64,000 bases of DNA from Arthrobacter sp. QXT-31 (GTDB lineage: Bacteria > Actinomycetota > Actinomycetes > Actinomycetales > Micrococcaceae), in contig NZ_CP019304.1 of the NCBI RefSeq assembly GCF_001969265.1, forward strand, positions 2,666,001 to 2,730,000, read 5' to 3'. The notes beneath the pieces were generated by a model. The model searched no databases and was not told the origin of the DNA. It saw only the letters and a program-made list of their open reading frames with translations. Positions 50,861-58,556 of the stretch are shown here, piece after piece; within the stretch, counting starts at the first letter, position 1; each line of letters starts with the position of its first letter. The position numbers and the translations under genes were made by a program.

Positions 50861-51264
50861 GACGCACCTGCCGTCGAAGCCTGGGTCCTCCTGGCGCCAA
50901 GGACCAGAAGGAGGAGCGTGATCAGGGACAGCACGAGCACGGCCACGGGCGGGGACCACACCCGGGCAAAGACCATGGTTGTGGACACGATCGTGGAGAG
51001 GGCCAGGCTTGCTGCCACGGCGATGGAGACGGCCAGCGGAAGGGTGCCGTGCCCGCCCGAGCGGTGTGCGCCGGCACCGTCCGCGTCGTCTGCGTCTACG
51101 GCGCCGAGCCGGAGGCAGAGAACCAGGGCTGTTCCGGGCCCGGCGAGCATCAGGAGGCCGATGACCACCATCCGCAGTCCCTCCGGACCGAAATATGACA
51201 GCGGCACCGCTGCGACGGCAATGGCCGCCGCAGCCCATGCGATGTATCTGCGATCAATTGACAT
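50857..51264 (-). CDS. Membrane protein of unknown function in the polysaccharide operon
   Basis: The protein has 135 aa. Four hydrophobic segments occur: YIAWAAAAIAVAAVPLSYFG, LRMVVIGLLMLAGPGTALVL, AVSIAVAASLALSTIVSTTM and VAVLVLSLITLLLLVLGARR. The start overlaps the stop of the large upstream membrane-protein gene by 11 nt and the stop overlaps the next ATG. No domain is recognised. Its place in the operon suggests a part in polysaccharide assembly or export. Confidence 0.75.
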   Translation of the reverse strand: MSIDRRYIAWAAAAIAVAAVPLSYFGPEGLRMVVIGLLMLAGPGTALVLCLRLGAVDADDADGAGAHRSGGHGTLPLAVSIAVAASLALSTIVSTTMVFARVWSPPVAVLVLSLITLLLLVLGARRTQASTAGAS

Positions 51265-53179
51265 TGCCTACTCCTTGGATATGGAAGACCACGCCGCCGG
51301 CATTCTCAAACAGTTTCGACCAGTGCGGCAAACTGCCACAGGTGGCGATGAAGCGGTCAAGATCCCCCGGTGGCGTTGTTTCGAGAAGGTCCGAGGCCAG
51401 TTTCTGGCTTGTGGTGACGATCAGATAGGCGCCGGACTTCTCGGCGATCTTGTCGGGCACGTCGCAACTCAGCGGCTGCGGGTCGGGCATGGGCTCGGAC
51501 GGCAGCAGGGCACGGTAGTCGTAATCGGCGTACTTCCGGAACTGCCAGGGCGTGTTGCCGACCGCCTCGATGAGGATTGAGCCGTTCGGTGCTGTCGCGT
51601 AGAGCTGATTGACCAGTGCGATTTCATCGGTCGTGAACTTTTCCATGCTGGTGTTGCCGTAGCGGCTGACCACGGTGGCGGACGCCAGAACGGATCCCAC
51701 CGCCAGCAGCGCCAGCGCGCGCTTCCAGCCGGGGGCGCCGCGATGATCGGGCAGGAATGTCAGCACTGCCAGGCAGGCGGCGAACGGCAGGCTGAACAGG
51801 TAGAGGCGCATCAGCAGCTCGCCCCCGTATGGCTGGCCCGGGATCAGAAGCAGCGGGGCCAGGGCGCCGAGTGCGGCGGTAAGCCAGGCGGTGCGCCTCC
51901 GATGAGCCAGGAATGCCCCCAGGGCGGCGAGAAGCCATACCAGTGCCACTTCGGCCATTCGGATGGCGACGACCAGCACGTGCGGAGGGCTGCCGGCCAC
52001 CCGCTCGGAAAGCGCGCCGAGGGTATGCGCCTCGATGTCGCCGAAGGATCCGAACAGGTGGGTCAGGTGGCCATCGGTGAAATCGCTTGCCACGAACACC
52101 AGCCACCCGACGGGCAGCACCAGGGCGAGGATCGGTAACGATGGCATCCGGAGCCGCCCGCTCAGGAGGAACAGGGCCAGAATCGGGATGGCGGCGAACG
52201 GCGTGAGCTGGTGGGACGCCGTCGTGGCCACGAGAAGTCCTACGCTGACCACGAGCAGGATGACCGCGTCCCGCGGCTGCGGGCTCGACATGCCCTGGTG
52301 GGGCACAGTGGGATCAAGACGGGTGGCGGTCCGGGCCAGGAACCGGGTCAGCGGGTTGCTGCCTGTCGGCCAGGCCCAGCCGCTGAAGGCGCTCAGCAGG
52401 CATGCCAGCAGGGTGACCAGGAGCAGGAAGCCGTACGCCTGGGGCGCGAGGTAGTCCTGCCCCACCCAGCTGGTCAGGTAGAAGAGCCAGACGGCCGCCC
52501 ACGCCTGCCGCGGCTGCGACGTCAGCCTCCGGGCCAGCGCCAGAAGCGGTGCCAGCAGCAGCAGATTCGTTGCCAGCGGCGCCCAGGTGGCGAGGCCCAT
52601 CAGGTCACCGACACCGGTGGCGCCGGACAGCAGGACCAGCAGGTTGAAGAACCCGGGCCAGTTGAAGTAGGCGTCGATGGTGGTGTCCAGCTGACCGGAC
52701 TGCGAGATGTAGTCGGCTATGCCAAGGTGCCGGTAGCTGGCCTGCAGCCGGGGCAGGCCGTGGATGATCGGATCGGCGGCATGCAGGATCACCACCAGCA
52801 CCAGTACCTGGGTGGCCAGCAGCGCGGGCGTGTGCCGGCGCAGATTGAGAGTGGCGACGAACGCGGTCAGGCTCAGGAGGATGGCAATGAAAAAGGCCGG
52901 GGGCACCGCTTCCACGAGCCCGGTCCCGCCGATCCGCGCGGGATCGACGGCGAGCAGGCTCCAGATCCCAAGGACAAGGGCTGCTGCCGCCATCGCGGCC
53001 AGGGTGATCAGCTTCCAAGGCGGCGTAGGGCCGTGATGTACGACGGCGGGGGGTTCCGTCCCGCCGTGCCTGGCACCGCTGTGCTTGGGCTCGGCGTGTT
53101 CGCCGTGCCTGGGCTCGGCGTGCCGGTGCGGGGTATGTGACGGCGGCGCCGACGCCGTGGACGTAGGTTCTGGTGTCAT
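51254..53179 (-). CDS. Large polytopic membrane protein, GT-C-glycosyltransferase- or polymerase-like
   Basis: The protein has 641 aa with about 12-14 membrane segments and a final soluble domain (from about 545). The N-terminus is His-rich with a repeated HAEPRHGE-HAEPKHSGARHG motif before the first helix. SASYRHLGIADYI-type periplasmic loop text (SYRHLGIADYISQSGQLDTT, about 150-169) and the layout resemble GT-C sugar transferases or O-antigen polymerases, though no exact motif is secure. The ATG overlaps the stop of the flippase-fusion gene as ATGA. It lies in the middle of the surface-polysaccharide operon. A polymerase or lipid-linked sugar transferase is the favoured role. Confidence 0.7.
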   Translation of the reverse strand: MTPEPTSTASAPPSHTPHRHAEPRHGEHAEPKHSGARHGGTEPPAVVHHGPTPPWKLITLAAMAAAALVLGIWSLLAVDPARIGGTGLVEAVPPAFFIAILLSLTAFVATLNLRRHTPALLATQVLVLVVILHAADPIIHGLPRLQASYRHLGIADYISQSGQLDTTIDAYFNWPGFFNLLVLLSGATGVGDLMGLATWAPLATNLLLLAPLLALARRLTSQPRQAWAAVWLFYLTSWVGQDYLAPQAYGFLLLVTLLACLLSAFSGWAWPTGSNPLTRFLARTATRLDPTVPHQGMSSPQPRDAVILLVVSVGLLVATTASHQLTPFAAIPILALFLLSGRLRMPSLPILALVLPVGWLVFVASDFTDGHLTHLFGSFGDIEAHTLGALSERVAGSPPHVLVVAIRMAEVALVWLLAALGAFLAHRRRTAWLTAALGALAPLLLIPGQPYGGELLMRLYLFSLPFAACLAVLTFLPDHRGAPGWKRALALLAVGSVLASATVVSRYGNTSMEKFTTDEIALVNQLYATAPNGSILIEAVGNTPWQFRKYADYDYRALLPSEPMPDPQPLSCDVPDKIAEKSGAYLIVTTSQKLASDLLETTPPGDLDRFIATCGSLPHWSKLFENAGGVVFHIQGVGNVN

Positions 53180-55296
53180 GGCTTCTCGATTCCGGTCGGC
53201 TGGTGAAGGGGCAGTGCAACCTGGACTACGTGGGCGGTGGGCCTGGCGGAGGTCAGCATCCTGAGGCGCCAGACGGCCATCAGGGCAGCAGTGGCCTGCG
53301 CGGCGGAGCAGAGAACGGAGACGCCGGTGAGGCCGAACTGTTGGGCGGTGAAGGCGGCCGGGGCGACGATGAGGACAGCGGCGGACACCGCCACTGCCGT
53401 AGCTTCGGCGATGCGGCCCTCGGCCCGGCACAGGCCGAAGTAGATCTGGGTGACGCAACTCAGCAGCAGAGCCGGCACCAGGATGGGGAGCAGGATCGCT
53501 GCCGCGGCGTACTCCGGTCCAAGGACACGAAGAAGGAACGGGCCGACGGCCAGCAGCAGCACTCCGGTTACCAGCGTGAGGCCGAGGCTGGCCTTGAGCG
53601 CCGTGGAGATAAGCCCCGACCGGGACCTGCCGCTGGCCAGTGCGGTCTGCAGGGAGAGCCCTGCCGACTGCGGTACAAAGAACACTGCGGAGGCCATCAT
53701 CCACACCATGTACCAGGAAGCCGTTGCGGCATGGCCGAGGACGGCGGCGACGATCAGCGGAAGGAGGTAGCCGGGGGCATGGTCGGCGAGCATCAGCGCA
53801 TGGTTGGGCAGGCCCGGCTTCAGCAGCCGCAGGGCCGGACCGGGTCTGAGCCCGTGTTTCCAGTCCGGCGCCACCCCGGCACGCCTGAGCTGGCGCAGGC
53901 CGAGGATCACGCTGGCTGCGGCGCCGGCGCCAACTGCTCCGACCACCACGGCTACTTCCCGGATTCCGGTGGCCAGCGCAAAACCCAGTACTGCCAGCTG
54001 CACCACGCTCTGGGCAAGGCTCCTGACGAGAGCGCGGTCGGCACGTTCCTGTGCCACGCCCACATGATCCAGCTGGTACGCGAATGCGGCGAACAAGGCA
54101 GTCGTGGCGAACAACGGCGTCATGAGCGGATCATGCCAGGCCAGCCCCAGGCCGGACCCCAGCACATAGGTCACGCCAATGATGGCGCCGGCCAGAACAA
54201 GTGTGGAAACCCCGACGCTGAGAAAACTGCCGGCAATCAGCCGCCGGCCGCCGTCGGACTGTTCGGGAAGCAGGGTCAGGGTGGCCTGCCCTACTCCCAG
54301 CATTCCCAGCTGCACCGTCAGGTGCGCCGCAGCCGCAACGGCGGAACCCATGCCCAGCTGCTCGGGTGGCAACATGAGGGCTGCCACTGCCCAAAACAGG
54401 AACCCGATGGCCATCGGTGCCACCCGCGCCGCGGTCAGCCAGGCCGCGTTCCCGCCCACGGAGAGACCGGTGCCGGGCGGGCGCAGGAGTTCCCCGAACA
54501 TCGATCTGTAGTTGTACACGAGGAAGCAGACCCAGTAGGCGAGGAAACGGGGTGCCTGCAGCAGCGACAAGCCGACGCCCCGGATCGTGGCCAGCAGCGG
54601 CAACACCAACAGCCAGCCGGCGCGGCCGGGGTGCTTGCGGATGGTGCGTGCGAGCCCGGCTCCGTCCTGGAGCCACTGGTCACGCGCGGTGTCGAAGGAG
54701 TCCGTGAACCGGTGCCGCACAGCTGTGGTGCTGGAAACGCCGAGCCGGTAGCCGGCATCTTCAAGCCGGATCCTGAGCTCGATGTCCTCGCCGGAGCGGA
54801 AGGCGTCGTCGAATGGCACGGACAGCAGCACGTTCTTCCGCATGAGCGTGGCGGAGACGCCGAACCACGAGCGGACCCGGCTGTGGATGTGGTGCCAGGC
54901 CAGGGCAGCGCCCCAGTACCCGGGCCCATCTGCCTCGCTCACCAGGCCGAACTGCAGGCCGTCGTAGCCGCAGGCCTTGAACTCGTCCAGAAGCCCGGCC
55001 AGGGCACCAGGGGGAAGAATGACATCGGCGTCGATCAGCGCAACCAGGTCAGAGCGTGCGCTCTGGACGCCGAGCATCCGTGCTGCCGGAAGCCCGCGGC
55101 CCCCGTCAGAGATGACCCGGGCGTCCATGGACTGCGCGATCTCCACCGTATCGTCCGTGGAACAGCCGTCCACCACGATGATCTCCCGCGGATTTTGGGC
55201 GCGGATCGATTCCAGGCAATCGCCGATCCAGTGGGCCGCATTGCGCGCGGGAACCACAACGGACACCTCGAGGTTGCTGACGTGGGCACCGCCCAT
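53176..55296 (-). CDS. GT2 glycosyltransferase fused to a Wzx/MATE-like polysaccharide flippase
   Basis: The protein has 706 aa. Residues 8-270 form a GT2 domain: VSVVVPARNAAHWIGDCLES, the DxD region LIDADVILPPG, and SGEDIELRIRLEDAGYRLG. Residues 280-690 form a polysaccharide-exporter-like membrane domain of about 12-14 helices (AWLTAARVAPMAIGFLFWAV through PEYAAAAILLPILVPALLLS). Glycosyltransferases and flippases are usually separate proteins, so the fusion is unusual and would tie sugar addition to export. The start is ATG at 55296 with GGAGG upstream. It lies 1 nt after the HprK-like gene, and its stop overlaps the next ATG. Confidence 0.86.
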   Translation of the reverse strand: MGGAHVSNLEVSVVVPARNAAHWIGDCLESIRAQNPREIIVVDGCSTDDTVEIAQSMDARVISDGGRGLPAARMLGVQSARSDLVALIDADVILPPGALAGLLDEFKACGYDGLQFGLVSEADGPGYWGAALAWHHIHSRVRSWFGVSATLMRKNVLLSVPFDDAFRSGEDIELRIRLEDAGYRLGVSSTTAVRHRFTDSFDTARDQWLQDGAGLARTIRKHPGRAGWLLVLPLLATIRGVGLSLLQAPRFLAYWVCFLVYNYRSMFGELLRPPGTGLSVGGNAAWLTAARVAPMAIGFLFWAVAALMLPPEQLGMGSAVAAAAHLTVQLGMLGVGQATLTLLPEQSDGGRRLIAGSFLSVGVSTLVLAGAIIGVTYVLGSGLGLAWHDPLMTPLFATTALFAAFAYQLDHVGVAQERADRALVRSLAQSVVQLAVLGFALATGIREVAVVVGAVGAGAAASVILGLRQLRRAGVAPDWKHGLRPGPALRLLKPGLPNHALMLADHAPGYLLPLIVAAVLGHAATASWYMVWMMASAVFFVPQSAGLSLQTALASGRSRSGLISTALKASLGLTLVTGVLLLAVGPFLLRVLGPEYAAAAILLPILVPALLLSCVTQIYFGLCRAEGRIAEATAVAVSAAVLIVAPAAFTAQQFGLTGVSVLCSAAQATAALMAVWRLRMLTSARPTAHVVQVALPLHQPTGIEKP

Positions 55297-55297
55297 G

Positions 55298-56398
55298 TCA
55301 CTCCTCCAGTTTGGAGCCGATCAGGCCCGCAACGTAGTCAGACGTCCGGTCGGCGGACCACGCGGCGGGGATCCTGAGAAGGGAGCACGGCACGCCCTCC
55401 AGGGCCCGGCGCACCACGGCTGCCTTCTGGCTGAAGAATTCGTCCAGCGGAACCAGGCCGGTTGCGCCGAGGGCCTCGATCAGCCGCCGCGAGACTACCG
55501 GGAGCTCCGAATGGAAGTTTCCGACGATGCGGGAGGTCATCCATTCACGGCTGCGCGTCTCCAGCCGGGCTTCGGATCCGTCGTAGCGTTCCAGGAAGAT
55601 TGCCAGCCGGGTAGGCGCCGCCGGCGAGATGCCGGCCTGCCCGAAGACGAGTTCCGGATGGACCATCCGGTGTTCGGGGGACCAGCGGCGCGTGAAGGCG
55701 GCTGTCTTCGGATAGCGGACGATCACCGGATGGACGGCCGTCGCGAGGTGGGCCACCGTATTCGTGAGCCAGCCCGGGGCGAGGGGTTTGCGGGCACCGC
55801 TGAACACCTCGGGGTAGATCCTGCGGTGGTGCGGCTTGAGGAACATCGGCTTCGCATAGCCCAGGAGCATGCCGTCGGCGTCAAGGAACGCCCAGTCATC
55901 TGCCATGAACCGCACGCCGGGCATGGCCACAAGTTTGGCAACCGTGCTGGTCTTGCCTACGCCGCCCCACGCGGGAAGGAGGACTCCCGAGCCACGGAAA
56001 TCCACCACCGCCGCGTGGATCATGGCGGCGTTCTGCGTGATGCAGAGCCGGTCCAGCAGGGGGATGACGGCCGTCAGCAGCTCGCCGCGGCCCCGGACAG
56101 AGTAGCCGTCACCGGTTTCCTGCACCTGGACGCGGTCCGCCGGAATGTAGAGCGATTCCGCTGTGAAGCGGTAGGCATCCTCTGCGTGCGACTGTTCGGC
56201 CACGTCGGCCGCTTCGGCGCTGACGTGCAGCCGGAGCGGCGCACGGGACGGTCCCAGGAACGGAGCGAGCATGTCCCGCAGCTGTGCTTCGCCGGGTGTT
56301 TCGGCGGCCACATCGATGCCAACGAGGCCATGGACATCAAAGCTGGCGCCGGTGGACGGGATCGCGTCCCTCAGCATGTCTTTCTCTGACTGGCTCAT
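55298..56398 (-). CDS. HprK-like P-loop kinase of a polysaccharide operon
   Basis: The protein has 366 aa. The C-terminal half has a P-loop, WGGVGKT (144-150), then FMADDWAFLD with Asp167/Asp168, and His128 in AAMIHAAVV. This is the pattern of HPr kinase/phosphorylase-like proteins, but the ordinary HprK domain 1 is absent. Such stand-alone domains occur in RiPP (lasso peptide) and surface-polysaccharide clusters, where some phosphorylate peptides or sugars. The N-terminal 110 aa are unassigned. The ATG overlaps the stop of a 25-codon micro-ORF (ATGA), and GGAGG lies 9 nt upstream of it. Confidence 0.8.
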   Translation of the reverse strand: MSQSEKDMLRDAIPSTGASFDVHGLVGIDVAAETPGEAQLRDMLAPFLGPSRAPLRLHVSAEAADVAEQSHAEDAYRFTAESLYIPADRVQVQETGDGYSVRGRGELLTAVIPLLDRLCITQNAAMIHAAVVDFRGSGVLLPAWGGVGKTSTVAKLVAMPGVRFMADDWAFLDADGMLLGYAKPMFLKPHHRRIYPEVFSGARKPLAPGWLTNTVAHLATAVHPVIVRYPKTAAFTRRWSPEHRMVHPELVFGQAGISPAAPTRLAIFLERYDGSEARLETRSREWMTSRIVGNFHSELPVVSRRLIEALGATGLVPLDEFFSQKAAVVRRALEGVPCSLLRIPAAWSADRTSDYVAGLIGSKLEE

Positions 56399-56472
56399 GC
56401 CCGGTGGCCTCCGGAGGTCTCGGCGGCCCTGGCCGTAGAGGCAGGTGTGTAGTGCGGGTATATCCGGATCAT
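56395..56472 (-). CDS. 25-codon micro-ORF bridging GT2 and HprK-like genes
   Basis: The minus strand has an ATG at 56472 inside the last codons of the upstream GT2 gene (ATGA overlap) and a TGA that overlaps the ATG of the HprK-like gene (second ATGA overlap). The product is about MIRIYPHYTPASTARAAETS followed by GGHRA. A strong GGAGGG site (56480-56485) lies 7-8 nt before the start. Tiling of a short frame between two coupled genes with its own ribosome site argues for translation. It is too short to assign. The Ser, Thr and Tyr residues could be substrates of the adjacent kinase, or the frame could serve only as a coupler. Confidence 0.55.
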   Translation of the reverse strand: MIRIYPHYTPASTARAAETSGGHRA

Positions 56473-57476
56473 TTGACTTCCCTCCAGCTGGCGTGTGGCT
56501 CGTGCGGCGCGAGTTCAGCGTCCGCCGGAACAAGGGGCAGGCGGCGTCCCCGGATGTACCCGCAGGTGGTGACGGCCAGCACGGCGACCGTGGCCATGGC
56601 ACGGCGGAAACCCGCGGGGTCCGTTCCCCGGATCCTGCCTGCTATGCCCGAGGCCACGGCACGCGGCAGCACACCGCGGACGTACCGGCGCTCGGGGCCA
56701 AGGGCACGCTTGTGGCCGACGATCTTGCTGACCAGTGCTTTGGATATCCCCTCAGACCAGCCACGCCGCAGCATGTAGCTCAGCGTGCCCCGCTGGGCGG
56801 GAACGTAATGGTTCACCAGGGCCGCCGGTTCGTACACCACGCGGCCGCCCGGCGAACCAATGACCGCCCGGATGCAGATCTCCGTTTCCTCGCAGCCCAG
56901 GGGCAGCGAGTTCTGGCGACCAAGGGCAGTGTTGAAGCCACCCACGACCTGCAGGACCTGGGACCGGAAGGACATGTTGGCACCGATGACGTTGCGCACC
57001 TCGGCCGCCACCTTGGGCATGCCGCGGTGCGTGCAGCCGACAATCCAGTCCAGCTCCTGGCCGAAATAATCCGGCCGGCCGGTTTCCCAGTCCGGCACCA
57101 CGCGGCCGCCCACGGCGAGCACGTCGGGGTCGTCGTACAGGGACCCCAGCCGCTCCAGCCAGTCAGGGGCAGCCACTGCATCGTCATCGAGAAAGGCAAC
57201 CACACCGGCCGTCGCCGCAGCGGCGCCTGTGTTCCGTGCTCCGGAGAGGCCCTTGGGCCCGGTGTTCTCCAGGATCACCACGTCGTCGACGTTGAAGATG
57301 AGCCGCTTGTAGAGGTCCACGTTGTAGTCCACCACCACAATGGTCTGCTGGGGCGGCAGCGTCTGGGCGCGGACGGATTCGACGGCGGCCATCAGCCTGT
57401 CCCAGCGGTCTTCCGTGTAGGAGCAGATCACAACCGAAATTGCCGGAAGCCCTTCAGAATGGTTCACCTTATTCAC
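56469..57476 (-). CDS. GT2-family glycosyltransferase
   Basis: The protein has 335 aa. ISVVICSYTEDRWDRLMAAV (about 13-32), GLSGARNTGAAAATAGVVAF with LDDDA (about 75-99), and the acceptor region GFNTALGRQNSLPLGCEETE (about 180-199) are typical of inverting GT2 enzymes of the WcaA/succinoglycan type. C-terminal hydrophobic stretches (about 295-315) suggest membrane association. The GTG start overlaps the upstream gene by 8 nt. It is the second gene of the operon and would add a sugar to a lipid-linked polysaccharide unit. Confidence 0.9.
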   Translation of the reverse strand: MNKVNHSEGLPAISVVICSYTEDRWDRLMAAVESVRAQTLPPQQTIVVVDYNVDLYKRLIFNVDDVVILENTGPKGLSGARNTGAAAATAGVVAFLDDDAVAAPDWLERLGSLYDDPDVLAVGGRVVPDWETGRPDYFGQELDWIVGCTHRGMPKVAAEVRNVIGANMSFRSQVLQVVGGFNTALGRQNSLPLGCEETEICIRAVIGSPGGRVVYEPAALVNHYVPAQRGTLSYMLRRGWSEGISKALVSKIVGHKRALGPERRYVRGVLPRAVASGIAGRIRGTDPAGFRRAMATVAVLAVTTCGYIRGRRLPLVPADAELAPHEPHASWREVK

Positions 57477-58332
57477 CCGCTACCAGGCCAAGGACGGTTG
57501 CCGGATCCGTCGGAATGTGGGGGAAAAACATGCTGGGATATCTGTATTTCACGCGTCTTAGTGATTCGGGCCGGGCGCCGGCTGTGGGTGCTTCCCAGCC
57601 CACGCATTCACGCGCCAAGGTCCGCAGGACGCGCCATCCGTCACGGAAAGTATGAAGATTCGAGTTGCCGGAGATCCGGGTCAGCTCGTTGCTGGGGACC
57701 TCGGCAATCCGCAGGCCCGCCCTTGCGGCGCGGACGATCAGTTCGGTTTCGATTTCGAACCCTTCCGATTCCAGCTCGAGGATCTGCAGGCATTCGCGCC
57801 GCATGGCGATATAGCCGTAGCAAAGATCGGAATAGTTGCTGTGCAGGACCAGGTTGGCGAGGCCGGTCAGGGCGCGGTTACCCGCGCTGCGGAGCAGCGT
57901 GATGTCCTCGGAACCGCCGCCCGTCACATACCTGGAGCCCTTGACGAAGTCGAACTCATGCTGGAGCGGCGAGACGAACCAGCCGATTTCCTGCGGATCC
58001 ATGCTCCCGTCGGCGTCCAGCATGACGATGATGTCGCCGGATGCCGCGGACAGTCCGGCCCGTACGGCGAAGCCTTTTCCGGCGTGCGGTTCGGAGACCA
58101 CCACGACGTCCAGGCGCAGCGCGCGGGCGACCTCAACGGTGCTGTCCAGGGAACGTCCGTCGACGATCACAACCTCGTCCACATACGAGGGCATGCGTCG
58201 CAGGACCCATGGAAGGTTCATGGCCTCATTGAGGGTGGGAATTACCACGCTGATGGAGGCCAGGGGTACCGGTAGAGCATTTGGTGCACGGACAGATGAA
58301 ACTTGTATTGGGATGGTCACTAGCCTCACCAC
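57469..58332 (-). CDS. GT2-family glycosyltransferase, DPM1/DPG-synthase-like, first gene of the operon
   Basis: The protein has 287 aa. ISVVIPTLNEAMNLPWVLRR (about 27-46), SGDIIVMLDADGSMDPQEIG (about 97-116) and VKGSRYVTGGGSED show the dolichol-phosphate-mannose/polyprenol-phosphate-sugar branch. EIETELIVRAARAGLRIAEV follows. These enzymes move a sugar onto undecaprenyl phosphate or a related carrier, a first committed step. The GTG at 58332 is taken; GTGs further inside the frame are alternatives. It leads the minus-strand operon and is divergent from the GH16 gene. Confidence 0.9.
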   Translation of the reverse strand: MVRLVTIPIQVSSVRAPNALPVPLASISVVIPTLNEAMNLPWVLRRMPSYVDEVVIVDGRSLDSTVEVARALRLDVVVVSEPHAGKGFAVRAGLSAASGDIIVMLDADGSMDPQEIGWFVSPLQHEFDFVKGSRYVTGGGSEDITLLRSAGNRALTGLANLVLHSNYSDLCYGYIAMRRECLQILELESEGFEIETELIVRAARAGLRIAEVPSNELTRISGNSNLHTFRDGWRVLRTLARECVGWEAPTAGARPESLRRVKYRYPSMFFPHIPTDPATVLGLVAGE

Positions 58333-58556
58333 TCATCGGAGTCGTATGCCTATGCCCCTCCCGCGCAGCCCTCCCGGCTGGGTACGGGAAAATTGAAGCG
58401 CCTGCTGCTGCGGTATTGGCAACTTTGCTTGCACTCCCCCTCGGAACATGTTGGGCTGAGCAACTTGTAAAAAGCTTGGGAATTCTTCAACCGGGCCCAG
58501 TTTTAGGGGTATAGGAACCCTAGGAAACCCCCAAGCTCCTATGCCACACTGTCCCC
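58333..58556. promoter_or_regulatory. Divergent promoter region of the polysaccharide operon and GH16 gene
   Basis: 224 nt without a gene. TTGGGAATTCTTCAA (about 58476-58490) is an imperfect palindrome around GAATTC. Near 58505-58535 the AT-richer stretch with GGGGTATAGGAACCCTAGG and the following CCCCCAAGC is partly symmetrical. A regulator could bind here to set both directions. No secure -35/-10 pair was found. Confidence 0.35.

Noticed and set aside
53173..55377. 734-codon plus-strand frame
   Set aside because: It is antisense to the GT2-flippase gene; the translation is low-complexity Gly/Gln/Arg.
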